From Clostridia bacterium (lineage in GTDB: Bacteria; Bacillota; Clostridia; Oscillospirales; CAG-272), in NCBI GenBank assembly GCA_017407835.1, contig JAFQVV010000006.1, positions 1 to 64,000 of the forward strand: DNA of 64,000 nucleotides. Direction: 5' to 3'. The notes beneath the pieces were generated by a model. The model did no database searches. It was not told the DNA's origin and was given only the letters and a program-made list of their open reading frames with translations. The position numbers were made by a program, and so were the translations under genes. Numbering within the stretch: the first letter of the stretch is position 1; every line of letters begins with the position of its first letter. Below, in pieces: positions 40,687 to 49,522 of the stretch.

Positions 40687-40722
40687 GATATTCCTCCTGT
40701 GGAAATCACAATAATCTGTATT

Positions 40723-40752
40723 ATTATACCACAAAAAGATAAACTATGCAAG
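40723..40752 (-). promoter_or_regulatory. sigma-A promoter for sufC-sufB
   Basis: Minus-strand TTGCAT (40752-40747), 18-base spacer, TATAAT (40728-40723), about 40 bases before the sufC start. Confidence 0.65.
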
Positions 40753-40935
40753 AGAAAACGCGATATTCCCCCGTGCGAAGAAAAATCATACAACGGCACC
40801 CACAGTTAGCAGTAAATTGAAAATCGATTTACGCCGTTTTGAAATATTCCTCGCGATCTCAACAACCGCGTTCCGCAAGCATAAACGGAATATTGCCCAA
40901 ACAAAATGCAGGCCGAGGGGATGCTTCTCATAAGG

Positions 40936-40980
40936 ATAAAAATCCCCGACAGATTTTTCAAGATCTGTCGGGTGGGATTT
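40936..40980 (-). terminator. intrinsic terminator after small membrane protein
   Basis: CCCGACAGAT / ATCTGTCGGG stem with minus-strand T-run (TTTTTATCC). Between it and the sufC promoter nothing else is convincing. Confidence 0.75.
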
Positions 40981-41182
40981 ATTTCTTCTTAAAAATTCGG
41001 GTTGCAATAAAAGTCTCAATAATTATCAATAGAATAAAAAAGGATCCATATACGATTCTTACTTTTTCAATTTGTTCTACCGTGGGATATTCTTCTAACG
41101 ATCCTAAAACAAACAAGAATACATCTATAACAATAATAATTGCAACGATTATTGAAATAATTATATAAAATGCTTTTTTCAT
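40979..41182 (-). CDS. hypothetical small membrane protein with two spans
   Basis: 67-residue protein: MKKAFYIIISIIVAIIIVIDVFLFVLGS, a short loop (LEEYPTVEQIEKVRI), then VYGSFFILLIIIETFIATRI and a KKK end. The two membrane helices and basic ends fit a hairpin membrane protein. AAAGGAG is positioned 8 bases before ATG 41182. No family recognised. Confidence 0.65.
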   Translation of the reverse strand: MKKAFYIIISIIVAIIIVIDVFLFVLGSLEEYPTVEQIEKVRIVYGSFFILLIIIETFIATRIFKKK

Positions 41183-41324
41183 ATATCCCACTCCTTTTTA
41201 TCACAAATTTCGCATTGGTATTACAAATGCGTCGGGCAAAGCCGCTGCCCATAAAATTGCACGAGCGCGTTCATAGGCTTCCTGTCGAAATGAAGCTTCT
41301 TGTTAGTCCCATTATACCATAAAA

Positions 41325-41386
41325 TCGGCAGAGGAACAATACCTCTGCCGAAATTTGTTTGTAGGGCGACCAATGATCGCCCTACA
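41325..41386. repeat. two adjacent inverted repeats before gpsA stop
   Basis: TCGGCAGAGG / CCTCTGCCGA hairpin (41325-41351) with a T-rich plus-strand tail, then TGTAGGGCGA-ccaatga-TCGCCCTACA (41360-41386), which resembles palindromes dispersed between genes in related bacteria. The first may terminate transcription. Confidence 0.5.
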
Positions 41387-41436
41387 AAATGAGATAACAT
41401 CCCTATGAGAAGGAGCGTAACTGTTTCCGTTTTTTC

Positions 41437-42447
41437 TTATGTATCAAGCTCGCTCTTGATATCGCGGTTCATCAGTCTGTGCATCGCATCGTGCGGTTTT
41501 TCGCCGCATTTTATAATCGAATATACCGACTCGGTGATCGGAAGCTCGACGGCATACTTTTCCGCAATTCCCATCGCCGCCTCAAGCGCGTGATATCCCT
41601 CGACAACCATACCGATCTCCGCCTGCGCCTCTTCGTAACTTTTTCCGCGTCCGATTAACTCACCGCAGCGGTTGTTTCGGCTGTGGCATGACGTGCAGGT
41701 AACGATAAGATCACCGACACCAGCCAGCCCCATAAAGGTACGGCGTTTGCAGCCCATCGCAAGCCCCAGCCTTGTGATCTCGGCAATTCCGCGGGTCATA
41801 AGCATGGCACCCGAATTGTCACCGAAGCCCATCCCGCGATTGATACCTGCAGCGAGCGCGATCACATTCTTCAGCGCCCCCGATATCTCAACGCCCTTAA
41901 CATCGGTGTTGGTATATACTCGCATACACGAATTGGCAAACAAGCCCGCGATTTTGCGCGATATCTGCTCATCCTCCGATGCGGCAACGATGGAAGTCGG
42001 CAGTCCCGCCGCCACCTCTTCTGCGTGTGTCGGACCGGACAGCGCGGCTATGCTGTATTGGAGCCCACTCCGCACTGTCCTCAAAACGTCCGCAATGACC
42101 TCTGTCATCGTCATAAAGGTGCCCTTTTCAATACCCTTTGCAGCATTTACGATGACCGCGTCGTTTTGTATATATGCCGCCGCTTTTTCTGCTGTCGAGC
42201 GAATGAATTGGGACGGCACCACAAAAAGCACTATCTCCCCATCCCGGCATGCGGCTTCCATGTCGTTTGTATATATAATATTTTGCGGCAGCTGGATGCC
42301 CGGAAGATTTTGATGCGTATTTGTGGCGCGGAGCCGTTCGATCTCGCACACAATGGGCGACCAGACCGTCACATCGCACCCGTTTTTGGAAAGCAGAGCG
42401 GCAAGCGCAACGCCCCATGTACCCGCTCCAAGTATAGTGATTTTCAT
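41437..42447 (-). CDS. gpsA: glycerol-3-phosphate dehydrogenase [NAD(P)+]
   Basis: 336-residue enzyme that makes sn-glycerol 3-phosphate from dihydroxyacetone phosphate for phospholipid synthesis. N-terminal Rossmann motif ILGAGTWGVALAALLS, the NAAKGIEKG catalytic Lys region, the YTNTDVKGVEISGALKNVIALAAGI segment, and the GLAGVGDLIVTCTS motif of GpsA. 21 bases follow the SanA/YdcF-type gene stop, so the two may form one operon. Confidence 0.97.
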   Translation of the reverse strand: MKITILGAGTWGVALAALLSKNGCDVTVWSPIVCEIERLRATNTHQNLPGIQLPQNIIYTNDMEAACRDGEIVLFVVPSQFIRSTAEKAAAYIQNDAVIVNAAKGIEKGTFMTMTEVIADVLRTVRSGLQYSIAALSGPTHAEEVAAGLPTSIVAASEDEQISRKIAGLFANSCMRVYTNTDVKGVEISGALKNVIALAAGINRGMGFGDNSGAMLMTRGIAEITRLGLAMGCKRRTFMGLAGVGDLIVTCTSCHSRNNRCGELIGRGKSYEEAQAEIGMVVEGYHALEAAMGIAEKYAVELPITESVYSIIKCGEKPHDAMHRLMNRDIKSELDT

Positions 42448-42468
42448 CGATAAACAACTCCTTTCTCC

Positions 42469-43146
42469 TCACCCAAGCGTTGCCTCGCCGTTCCCGCTGA
42501 TGGGAATCATCTCGCCCAAATAGGTGGGCTCGGGCTTGAACCAACAGTAAAGCATTCCCTTGACCCGCGCCGCTATCTCACGCAGATCATGACCAAATTG
42601 ACCGAAATACACATTTAAATCTGCCGAAACGCCAACCGCTTCAATGCCGAGCGAGCGGGCAATATACAGTGCGCGAGGCAAATGATATTCCTGCGTCACA
42701 ATGACAACACGTGAGACGCCGAACACATCTCTGGCGCGATAGAGACTGTCATAAGTTGAAAAGCCTGCGTGATCCATAAAAATATCTTGGCTTGGCACAT
42801 CTGCCGCCATTGCGCGCTCGCGCATGACGTTGACTTCATCATACCCTTCTCTGCCGTGATCGCCGGTCATCAAAAGTTTTGGGGCCACTTGGTCATCATA
42901 AAGCATAATGCCCGTATCAATACGATCACGCAGCATATCTGAGGGGGTTCCGTCATCCCTTACGCCGGCACCCAGTACAAGAATACAATCGGCACCAAAG
43001 GCTGCCGCTTCCTCCGCCGAAACGATCATGTCGTCGGTTACGGCCAGCATGATCCAGTTAATCACCAACACCACACCGCCGCCGAGCAAGCCCAGCACAA
43101 TCGCCGCCGCAAACAAACGTTTGAGGTGCTTTTTTATTTTTTTCAT
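42469..43146 (-). CDS. SanA/YdcF (DUF218) family membrane protein
   Basis: 225-residue protein with a basic N-terminus and one membrane span (FAAAIVLGLLGGGVVLVINWIML), then a DUF218 domain: DCILVLGAGVRDDGTPSDML, LMTGDHGREGYDEVNVM and VVIVTQEYHLPRALYIARSLG. SanA affects envelope integrity in Gram-negatives; the Clostridia role is unknown. Starts at ATG 43146 with a modest site; longer forms lack support. Upstream of gpsA on the same strand. Confidence 0.82.
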   Translation of the reverse strand: MKKIKKHLKRLFAAAIVLGLLGGGVVLVINWIMLAVTDDMIVSAEEAAAFGADCILVLGAGVRDDGTPSDMLRDRIDTGIMLYDDQVAPKLLMTGDHGREGYDEVNVMRERAMAADVPSQDIFMDHAGFSTYDSLYRARDVFGVSRVVIVTQEYHLPRALYIARSLGIEAVGVSADLNVYFGQFGHDLREIAARVKGMLYCWFKPEPTYLGEMIPISGNGEATLG

Positions 43147-43257
43147 CTTTTCATCACGCCCCCGTCCCGAAAATATTCTTTCTGTGTTCATAGCATAACA
43201 CACCCGCACCCTGTTTGTCAAGAATGGAATTTTTATAGACAAAAATTTTGCAAAGGG

Positions 43258-43286
43258 TTGATTTTCTCCACACAGCAGAGTATAAT
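43258..43286 (+). promoter_or_regulatory. sigma-A promoter for sugar isomerase operon
   Basis: TTGATT (43258-43263), 17-base spacer, TATAAT (43281-43286), 102 bases before the first gene. Confidence 0.68.
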
Positions 43287-43387
43287 GATGGAGAAGCGCC
43301 ATCCCTGCGTGAAAACGCTTTTTCGCAGGCAACAACAGGAAAGGGTCCGCCTCCCGTCCATTGCATGGAGCGGACAGTGTAATACAG

Positions 43388-44302
43388 ATGAGACTTGGTA
43401 CTGAGATCTCCATGTTCAGCGTCGGTGCACCGGAAAATCAGCCCAAGGCATGGATCACCATGATGCAGCATGCCGTGACGGCAGGATTCCGTGTATTGGC
43501 AATAGATTTCGGAAGCATGGTCAGCGCATACCCCAATTTATTGGCAGATGATGCGTGGGAGCAGCATATCGATGCGCTCGCCGAAACCGCCTCTGCCATG
43601 CAGGCAGAATTTGTTCAAGCCAATCTTCCCTTCCATGATGATCTCCTTGTCTACGGGCGTTGTCCCGACGCGCAGTCGATCGCTCATCTGCAGGAGATGA
43701 TCCGCCGCAGTATTCTCGCCTGTGCACGTCTCGGCATCAAGTGGGCGGTTGTGCGTCCTCTGACAGACACCGTCAATGGTGAATTTGACAACACCGTCAA
43801 CCTCGCATCGAATCACGCCTTCTACGAGCAGTACGTCACCCTCGCCGAGCAAAGCGGCGTCGGTCTTGCCTTTGAGAATATGCCCGAGTTCAGTCTGACC
43901 GAAACCATGCGCCGCTACTGCTCCACCCCGGAGGAACTGATTGACCTGGTCGACAGCTTCGGCTCCGATGCGGTAGGCATCTGTTGGGACTTCGGTCATG
44001 CGCACTCGATTCTCCGCGACCATCCCGCAGCGCTTCGCCTCATCGGCAGCCGCCTGAAGGCTGTCCATGCGCGGGATAACAAACCCACCGTAGATGCACA
44101 TCTCATCCCCTTCATCGGCGGTAATATCAAATGGGAGGTGCTGATGCCCGTGCTGACCGAGATTGGGTATACGGGTGACTTCGTGCTCGATGCCTGTGAT
44201 TATATGCGCAATATTCCCCAGGCACTGCGCCCGTCTGCCGCAAAACTGGCGTATGAACTGAGTATGCACTGTCTCTCCTTCGCCGAATCCGGGGAGAATT
44301 GA
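43388..44302 (+). CDS. sugar phosphate isomerase/epimerase-like TIM-barrel protein
   Basis: 304-residue protein of the xylose isomerase-like TIM-barrel group (AP endonuclease family 2 fold). Metal-binding features include GLAFENMPEF with the Glu, GICWDFGHAHS with the Asp and His, the LKAVHARDNK segment and a late Glu-region after HLIPFIGGNIKWE. Substrate not predictable. First of a three-gene unit with the amidotransferase-like hydrolase (2-base gap) and the EEP-domain gene. Confidence 0.82.
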   Translation: MRLGTEISMFSVGAPENQPKAWITMMQHAVTAGFRVLAIDFGSMVSAYPNLLADDAWEQHIDALAETASAMQAEFVQANLPFHDDLLVYGRCPDAQSIAHLQEMIRRSILACARLGIKWAVVRPLTDTVNGEFDNTVNLASNHAFYEQYVTLAEQSGVGLAFENMPEFSLTETMRRYCSTPEELIDLVDSFGSDAVGICWDFGHAHSILRDHPAALRLIGSRLKAVHARDNKPTVDAHLIPFIGGNIKWEVLMPVLTEIGYTGDFVLDACDYMRNIPQALRPSAAKLAYELSMHCLSFAESGEN

Positions 44303-44304
44303 GC

Positions 44305-45000
44305 ATGCGCCGCCCCATCATCGGCATCACCACCTCCGCCTGTGCGGATGGTCAGTTGACTGTGCGCGATTCCTACATACAGGCCATCACCGCACACGGC
44401 GGTCTTCCCTGCCCACTCTGCACTGACACCGATTCGATCGCCCTCACCGATCTCTGTGACACGCTGGACGGTCTGCTCTTCGGCGGCGGCTGCGATCTGA
44501 ATCCCAACCATTACGGGGAAACCGTCATTCATCCCTCAGTCGAAATTTCCGACGCGCGCGATCGCTTTGAGCTGGCACTTTTCTCAGCCTTTATGCAAAC
44601 AAAAAAGCCCATCTTCGGCATCTGCCGAGGTGTGCAGCTGATGAATGTGGCTCTGGGTGGCAGTCTTATCCAGCACCTTGACGGTCATCGGCAAACGCCG
44701 ACTGCGGGAAATATTCCCACGCACGATGTGCTTCTCGCCGAAAAGAGCTTGCTCTGCCGCATTTGCGGGTGCGACCGAATATCGGTCAACAGCTTCCACC
44801 ATCAAGCGATTAAGCATATCGGAAAAGATGCATCTATCTCGGCCATCACCCCAAACGGTGTTGTCGAGGGCATCGAGCTGCCCCAAAGTGTACATCCCTT
44901 TTTCCTCGGCGTACAATGGCATCCCGAGCTGTTTTGGCGGGAACATCCGTCGGCTTCCCTGCTCTTCTCTGCCTTTGTTTCTGCCTGCGTACAAAAATAA
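44305..45000 (+). CDS. gamma-glutamyl-gamma-aminobutyrate hydrolase family protein (PuuD-like)
   Basis: 231-residue class I glutamine amidotransferase-like peptidase. The nucleophile elbow is GICRGVQLMNVALGG, the catalytic His-Glu pair is GVQWHPE, and GGCDLNPNHYGE is the PuuD-type entry loop. PuuD cleaves gamma-glutamyl-GABA in putrescine degradation, but no other puu genes are nearby, so the real substrate is uncertain. ATG 44305 follows GGGGAG and lies 2 bases after the previous stop. Confidence 0.9.
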   Translation: MRRPIIGITTSACADGQLTVRDSYIQAITAHGGLPCPLCTDTDSIALTDLCDTLDGLLFGGGCDLNPNHYGETVIHPSVEISDARDRFELALFSAFMQTKKPIFGICRGVQLMNVALGGSLIQHLDGHRQTPTAGNIPTHDVLLAEKSLLCRICGCDRISVNSFHHQAIKHIGKDASISAITPNGVVEGIELPQSVHPFFLGVQWHPELFWREHPSASLLFSAFVSACVQK

Positions 45001-45027
45001 AACAAACAAAATCCTGAGGATAAAAAT

Positions 45028-45798
45028 ATGTCTGTCGAACTGAAAATCTGCACCTTTAATCTCCGCGTTGCCACCGAGCACGACGGAATCAACAACTTCC
45101 CCTATCGCACCCACCGCATTTTGGATACCATTCGCACCGAAAAACCCGATGTGATCGGTTTTCAGGAAGCTCGGGATGAGCAGCGCCTTTGGCTGCGTGA
45201 ATCTTTGACCGACTACACACTGCTCGGATGCGGACGCAATGCCAATTACCGCGGTGAATCTGTGGTACTCGCTTATCGCACCGATGTCTTTGAAATGATT
45301 GCATTTGAGCAGTTCTGGCTCTCGCCCACACCGTCTGTTCCCGCCTCCCGCTTCGGCGCCGATCAAAGCACCTGTCCCCGTACGACAGTTGCCGCTTCGC
45401 TCAAGCATCACGATGCAGATGAGATTCTGCATGTTTACAATACGCATCTCGATCATAAAGGGCCGATCGCCCGCCTGCTCGGTGCAACCCAGCTCATACA
45501 GAGGATCTCCGCACAGGGTGGGAAATTTGTTCTCACGGGAGATTTCAATGCCACACCGGATGCTGCGGAAATCCAAAGCATCACGGCTTGCCCCACCCTG
45601 CCCATCGTTGATGCTACCGTAGGATTGGGGGGCACCTTCCATGACTACGGCAAGCTGGACAATCCGGAGAAAATCGACTACATCTTCACCAACGCCGAGT
45701 GCGATCCGGCCGAATCTTACCTCATCGAAGACCATCCCGCCGACGGTGTCTACATCTCGGATCACAATCCCGTTTTTGCCTATATCACGCTGAACTAA
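45028..45798 (+). CDS. endonuclease/exonuclease/phosphatase family protein
   Basis: 256-residue EEP-fold hydrolase. KICTFNLRVAT with the metal-coordinating Asn, IGFQEARDEQ with the catalytic Glu, YNTHLDHKG, LTGDFNATP and the terminal ISDHNPV His are all present. Known members of this subset act on phosphodiesters or sugar/lipid phosphates. It completes the three-gene unit and is followed by a strong terminator. Confidence 0.9.
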   Translation: MSVELKICTFNLRVATEHDGINNFPYRTHRILDTIRTEKPDVIGFQEARDEQRLWLRESLTDYTLLGCGRNANYRGESVVLAYRTDVFEMIAFEQFWLSPTPSVPASRFGADQSTCPRTTVAASLKHHDADEILHVYNTHLDHKGPIARLLGATQLIQRISAQGGKFVLTGDFNATPDAAEIQSITACPTLPIVDATVGLGGTFHDYGKLDNPEKIDYIFTNAECDPAESYLIEDHPADGVYISDHNPVFAYITLN

Positions 45799-45836
45799 AA
45801 AGGAAGCGGAAGTCAATTGACTTCCGCTTCCTTTTT
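45797..45836. terminator. bidirectional terminator between EEP gene and pfkA
   Basis: Eighteen-base perfect stem AAAAAGGAAGCGGAAGTC / GACTTCCGCTTCCTTTTT between convergent genes. Confidence 0.88.
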
Positions 45837-45845
45837 GCTTATCAT

Positions 45846-46907
45846 TTATGCCAGATCGCCCACCATGGCGTACAGGCGTTCAATCTCTGCCTTGCGGTAT
45901 GCGCAGAGTTCCTTCATGGAAGCGATCTCTTCCGCAGAGTAGGGATCAAGGTCGCCCTCTTTGAGCTTGTTTTTGTACATACGGTCCACAATGTGCGAAT
46001 AATTGATATCGCAGGTGACCAGCTTACCCTCGCGCTCAACAACAACCAGATTGCTCTTGCCCTCAAGCATCAATTCAACGGCCATTGTTCCCATCTCGGC
46101 AGCCGTCAAACGGTCACGCAGGGTAGGTCTGCCGCCGCGGCAAACGTGTGCCAAACGGGCAAACTTGGTCTCAACACCGGTTGCTTCTTCAATCTTCTTT
46201 GCCAGTTCCTCACCGTATTTGCCCAGGCCCTCGCTGACAGTAACGATAAAGTTACGCTTGCCGCCCGCACGCAGCGTCTTGATCTTCTCAAAAGCAGCAG
46301 TTTCATCAAAGGGAATTTCGGGAATCGCAACAGCAACCGCACCGCAGGCAATGCCCGTACGCAGTGCAATCTCACCGCAGTCACGCCCCATGACCTCAAC
46401 CACATTGCAGCGCGCGTGGGATTCGCAGGTATCACGCAGGCGGTCAATCATCACGCAGACGGTGTTCATCGCGGTGTCAAAGCCGATGGTATAGTCACTT
46501 GCCGTAATATCATTGTCGATCGAACCGGTCAGGCCGATGGTGGGAATACCATGATTGGAGAGGTCGGTGGCACCGCGGAAGGTACCGTCACCGCCGATGC
46601 ACACAATACCGTCAATTCCGTTGTCACGGCAGCAGGCAATGGCCTTCTTCATGCCTTCCTCGGTCTTAAACTCGAGGCAGCGGTCGGTATACAGAAACGT
46701 ACCGCCCTCATTGACAATATTGGAAACATCGCCATGGTTAAGCGTCTTCATTTTGTTGTTGAGCAAACCGCTGTAACCGCCGTAGAAACCGATAACCTCA
46801 AGGCCGCGGGAAAGTGCAGCCCGCGTCACGGCACGCACACAGGCATTCATGCCGGGAGCATCACCGCCCGACGTGAGCACGGCAATTTTGCGAAACTGTT
46901 TGTTCAT
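45846..46907 (-). CDS. pfkA: 6-phosphofructokinase
   Basis: 353-residue glycolytic kinase making fructose 1,6-bisphosphate from fructose 6-phosphate. AVLTSGGDAPGMNACVRAV, GGDGTFRGAT, GLTGSIDND, the substrate-binding VVEVMGRDCGEIAL and FVTVSEG-type (FIVTVSEGLGKYGEE) segments are present. GGDG with the Gly points to ATP use. The start at 46907 has CGGAGGAA upstream; the longer reading overlaps the promoter. Confidence 0.96.
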   Translation of the reverse strand: MNKQFRKIAVLTSGGDAPGMNACVRAVTRAALSRGLEVIGFYGGYSGLLNNKMKTLNHGDVSNIVNEGGTFLYTDRCLEFKTEEGMKKAIACCRDNGIDGIVCIGGDGTFRGATDLSNHGIPTIGLTGSIDNDITASDYTIGFDTAMNTVCVMIDRLRDTCESHARCNVVEVMGRDCGEIALRTGIACGAVAVAIPEIPFDETAAFEKIKTLRAGGKRNFIVTVSEGLGKYGEELAKKIEEATGVETKFARLAHVCRGGRPTLRDRLTAAEMGTMAVELMLEGKSNLVVVEREGKLVTCDINYSHIVDRMYKNKLKEGDLDPYSAEEIASMKELCAYRKAEIERLYAMVGDLA

Positions 46908-46970
46908 GGTAATTCCTCCGTTTGATACGATAGGCAAAGCCTTAATTTTTGCAATAGTCATCATTGGATT

Positions 46971-47000
46971 ATTATAATATAGTCTTGGCAAAAAATCAAG
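46971..47000 (-). promoter_or_regulatory. sigma-A promoter for pfkA
   Basis: Minus-strand TTGATT (47000-46995), 18-base spacer, TATAAT (46976-46971), about 60 bases before the pfkA start. Confidence 0.65.
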
Positions 47001-47089
47001 AGTTCATGCACAATTTGTCGTTTTTCTCACAAATCTTGGCAAAATTGAGAAAAACGCAGCCCAAAAATCTCCAATCGTTGTGCGATTTT

Positions 47090-48361
47090 TCAGCGGCACT
47101 CGGGATACTTTTCACGCAGCCGGACCAACACATGATAGAGCGCATGGCTGGCGGAACAAGTACGGATATACGCACGGTCGGCATGAGAATCAAGCTGAAG
47201 CAAATGTGTACTCTCCCCCCTCTCGTCAGAAAGGCCAAGCCAAACGGTCCCGACAGGCTTCTGTGGCGTTCCGCCACCCGGTCCCGCAATCCCCGTTGTA
47301 CTGATACCGATCGACGCACCGGTCGCCAGACGAACACCCCGTGCCATTTGTGCGGCAACTTCCGCACTGACCGCACCGTGTGCAGCAAGTGTTTCTCGGT
47401 CAACACCGAGCACATCCGCCTTGACCTCATTGGCATACGAAACAACGCCACCCGGGAAAACGGCGGATGCACCGGGGACATCGGTAATACGCTTTGCGAT
47501 CAAGCCGCCCGTACAGGACTCGGCCGTGGAAACCGTCAGCCCGTGCTCGACAAGGAGAGGCACCAGTGCAGCCTCAATTGAGCCAACATCCACACCGTAA
47601 ATATAGGGCGCAATCTCGGTCTTGCGCAGTGCGCTTTCCTCGGCGTCGCAGAGCGCGTATGCCTCTGCCTCATCCCGTCCGCGCGCCGTGATGCGCAAAC
47701 GAACCTCGCCGTCGGCACAATAAGGGGCGAGAGTGGGATTGAGAGAACCCTCCATCCGATCGCGCAGAAGAGCCTCCAGTGCCGATTCGCCGATGCCGAA
47801 CAGATGCAGATTTCGGCTTCGCAAAACACAATCGGTGCGCGCCGACAAATAAGGAATCACCCATCTATCCACCATGGGAACAAGCTCGCGGGGAGGGCCG
47901 GGAAGCAAAATCATCACGCCGCGCCCCTCTTCCTCGAGGGCAAGACCGGGTGCGGTTCCGTGATCGTTGGCAAATATCGCCGCGCCCTCGGGCATCATTG
48001 CCTGCTTGCGGTTGTTGGGTGTCATTTCCTTTCCGCGACGGGCAAAAAAGGCTTCAATTTGCTCGAGTGAATCGGTATCACAATACATCTGCCGCCCAAA
48101 ACAGGCAGCCGCCGTTTCCTTGGTCAGATCATCGCAGGTGGGGCCGAGTCCGCCGCTGGTGATGACCAGATCGGCGCGTCCAAGTGCTGTTTCCATCGCT
48201 TGGCGCATTCTGGCGGGATTATCCCCCACCACCGATTGATGATAGACCGATATGCCAAGCGACGCCAGCGTGCGAGCCAGATAGGCGGCATTGGTATTGA
48301 CAATGTCACCGAGCAGAAGCTCGGTACCGACACATAAAATTTCGGCAGTTTTGATTTGCAT
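47090..48361 (-). CDS. cinA: CinA-family protein (nicotinamide-nucleotide amidohydrolase)
   Basis: 423-residue two-domain protein. The N-terminal MoaB/MogA-like domain shows GTELLLGDIVNTNAAYLA, TSGGLGPTCDD and LLPGPPREL; the C-terminal domain shows TVSTAESCTGGLIAKRITDVPGAS with the nucleophilic Ser and the GISTTGIAGPGGGT motif. It deamidates nicotinamide mononucleotide and is the full-length competence/damage-inducible form. Monocistronic. Confidence 0.95.
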   Translation of the reverse strand: MQIKTAEILCVGTELLLGDIVNTNAAYLARTLASLGISVYHQSVVGDNPARMRQAMETALGRADLVITSGGLGPTCDDLTKETAAACFGRQMYCDTDSLEQIEAFFARRGKEMTPNNRKQAMMPEGAAIFANDHGTAPGLALEEEGRGVMILLPGPPRELVPMVDRWVIPYLSARTDCVLRSRNLHLFGIGESALEALLRDRMEGSLNPTLAPYCADGEVRLRITARGRDEAEAYALCDAEESALRKTEIAPYIYGVDVGSIEAALVPLLVEHGLTVSTAESCTGGLIAKRITDVPGASAVFPGGVVSYANEVKADVLGVDRETLAAHGAVSAEVAAQMARGVRLATGASIGISTTGIAGPGGGTPQKPVGTVWLGLSDERGESTHLLQLDSHADRAYIRTCSASHALYHVLVRLREKYPECR

Positions 48362-48392
48362 GAATACTCACCTCTTTGGTATTGTTGGTTTT

Positions 48393-48421
48393 ATAATAGC
48401 ATATTTTCGGGCGTTTGGCAA
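48393..48421 (-). promoter_or_regulatory. sigma-A promoter for cinA
   Basis: Minus-strand TTGCCA (48421-48416), 17-base spacer, TATTAT (48398-48393). Confidence 0.65.
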
Positions 48422-48441
48422 GAACAACTCACCTTATGTGG

Positions 48442-48483
48442 AAAAAGGGTGTGCCGCGCCCATTCACGCGGCTCACCCTTTTT
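48442..48483 (-). terminator. intrinsic terminator of mscS
   Basis: AAAAAGGGTG(t)GCCGCG / CGCGGC(t)CACCCTTTTT stem with loop cccattca, T-run on the minus strand. It shares loop sequence with the terminators at 22964 and 28527. Confidence 0.82.
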
Positions 48484-48493
48484 ATCATTCTTT

Positions 48494-49297
48494 TTATTTG
48501 TCTAAATGTACATCGAGCTGCGGGAAGGGAATCTCGATTTCAGCAGCGATCAGACGGTTATGAATATCCCGAAGCAGGTCGTGATACACATCCCAATATT
48601 TTCCCGACTCAACCCAAACACGCAGTGTAAAACCGAGCGAACAATCGTTCTGGGCGGTCATTCGGGCAAAGGGAGCGGGATCACGGCGAACGCGGCTGTC
48701 GGCTTCTGCAGCCTCAAGCAAAAGCGCGGTAACACGATCGGGATCGGTACCGTATGCCGCAGTGAAACTCATATCCACACGGCGCAGCTCCTCGGCGGAG
48801 TAGTTGACGATGGCGGCTCCCATGAGCGTACCGTTGGGAATCATCACACGCTTGTTATCGCCCGTGGTGAGAACGGTGTAAAAAATGGTAATCTCGCGCA
48901 CAACACCCGATTGACCTGCGGCTTCAATAAAGTCACCGATTCTGAAGGGCTTGAGGAATACCAACATAATCCCGCCTGCAAAATTAGACAGGGAACCTTG
49001 CAGAGCCAAGCCAATGGCTGCCCCGGCTGCAGCGAGCACGGTAATGATTGATGCAATTTCAATCCCGAGAATCGGAACAATGGCAACAATCAAAACCACA
49101 TAAAGTGCGATCCGAATAAAGCTGTCAAGGAAACTGCGCATCTCAAGGTCAATCCGTGCATACGCCTTGGAGCGTCCGATCACCCTCAGCAAAAACTTAA
49201 TCAGCAGCGAACCGACAACAAAAACAATAGCCGCCCAGAGCAGCTTGGTGCCGATACCGACGGCTGCGGTGAGAATTGTGGAAAGAATTGCGGGCAT
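48494..49297 (-). CDS. MscS-family mechanosensitive channel
   Basis: 267-residue small-conductance mechanosensitive channel. Three N-terminal spans, of which the third pore-lining one is followed by the Gly/Ala-rich VLAAAGAAIGLALQGSLSNFAGGIMLVFLKPFRIGD signature, then the beta domain IPNGTLMGAAIVNYS and the C-terminal vestibule. The start at 49297 has GGAG at 9 bases; a TTG six codons earlier would precede the site itself. It releases solutes at hypo-osmotic shock. Confidence 0.93.
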   Translation of the reverse strand: MPAILSTILTAAVGIGTKLLWAAIVFVVGSLLIKFLLRVIGRSKAYARIDLEMRSFLDSFIRIALYVVLIVAIVPILGIEIASIITVLAAAGAAIGLALQGSLSNFAGGIMLVFLKPFRIGDFIEAAGQSGVVREITIFYTVLTTGDNKRVMIPNGTLMGAAIVNYSAEELRRVDMSFTAAYGTDPDRVTALLLEAAEADSRVRRDPAPFARMTAQNDCSLGFTLRVWVESGKYWDVYHDLLRDIHNRLIAAEIEIPFPQLDVHLDK

Positions 49298-49342
49298 AAT
49301 AACATTCTCCTTCAAAAGTTCCCGTCAAACGGAGTAATAGAC

Positions 49343-49371
49343 AGTATAGCACAAAACAACACATTTGTAAA
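49343..49371 (-). promoter_or_regulatory. sigma-A promoter for mscS
   Basis: Minus-strand TTTACA (49371-49366), 17-base spacer, TATACT (49348-49343). Confidence 0.68.
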
Positions 49372-49380
49372 GGCAAAATC

Positions 49381-49409
49381 TTGCCATGTACCCGAAAATA
49401 TGCTATAAT
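49381..49409 (+). promoter_or_regulatory. sigma-A promoter for PHP gene-manA
   Basis: TTGCCA (49381-49386), 17-base spacer, TATAAT (49404-49409), 114 bases before the first gene. Confidence 0.65.
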
Positions 49410-49522
49410 AAACTATACTTCATCCGGTAAAAAAATACCTCGCTATCCCAATTTACTTCGCACCAAAGTTTTTTGTGCGTATCCGATTGCAACGACACCA
49501 AACAAAAGAAAGGTGATTTTCG

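Noticed and set aside
40786..41019. 77-codon minus-strand frame near the small membrane protein
   Set aside because: Somewhat protein-like (HPLGLHFVWAIFRLCL), but it has no RBS and overlaps the terminator and the end of the small membrane gene; not supported.
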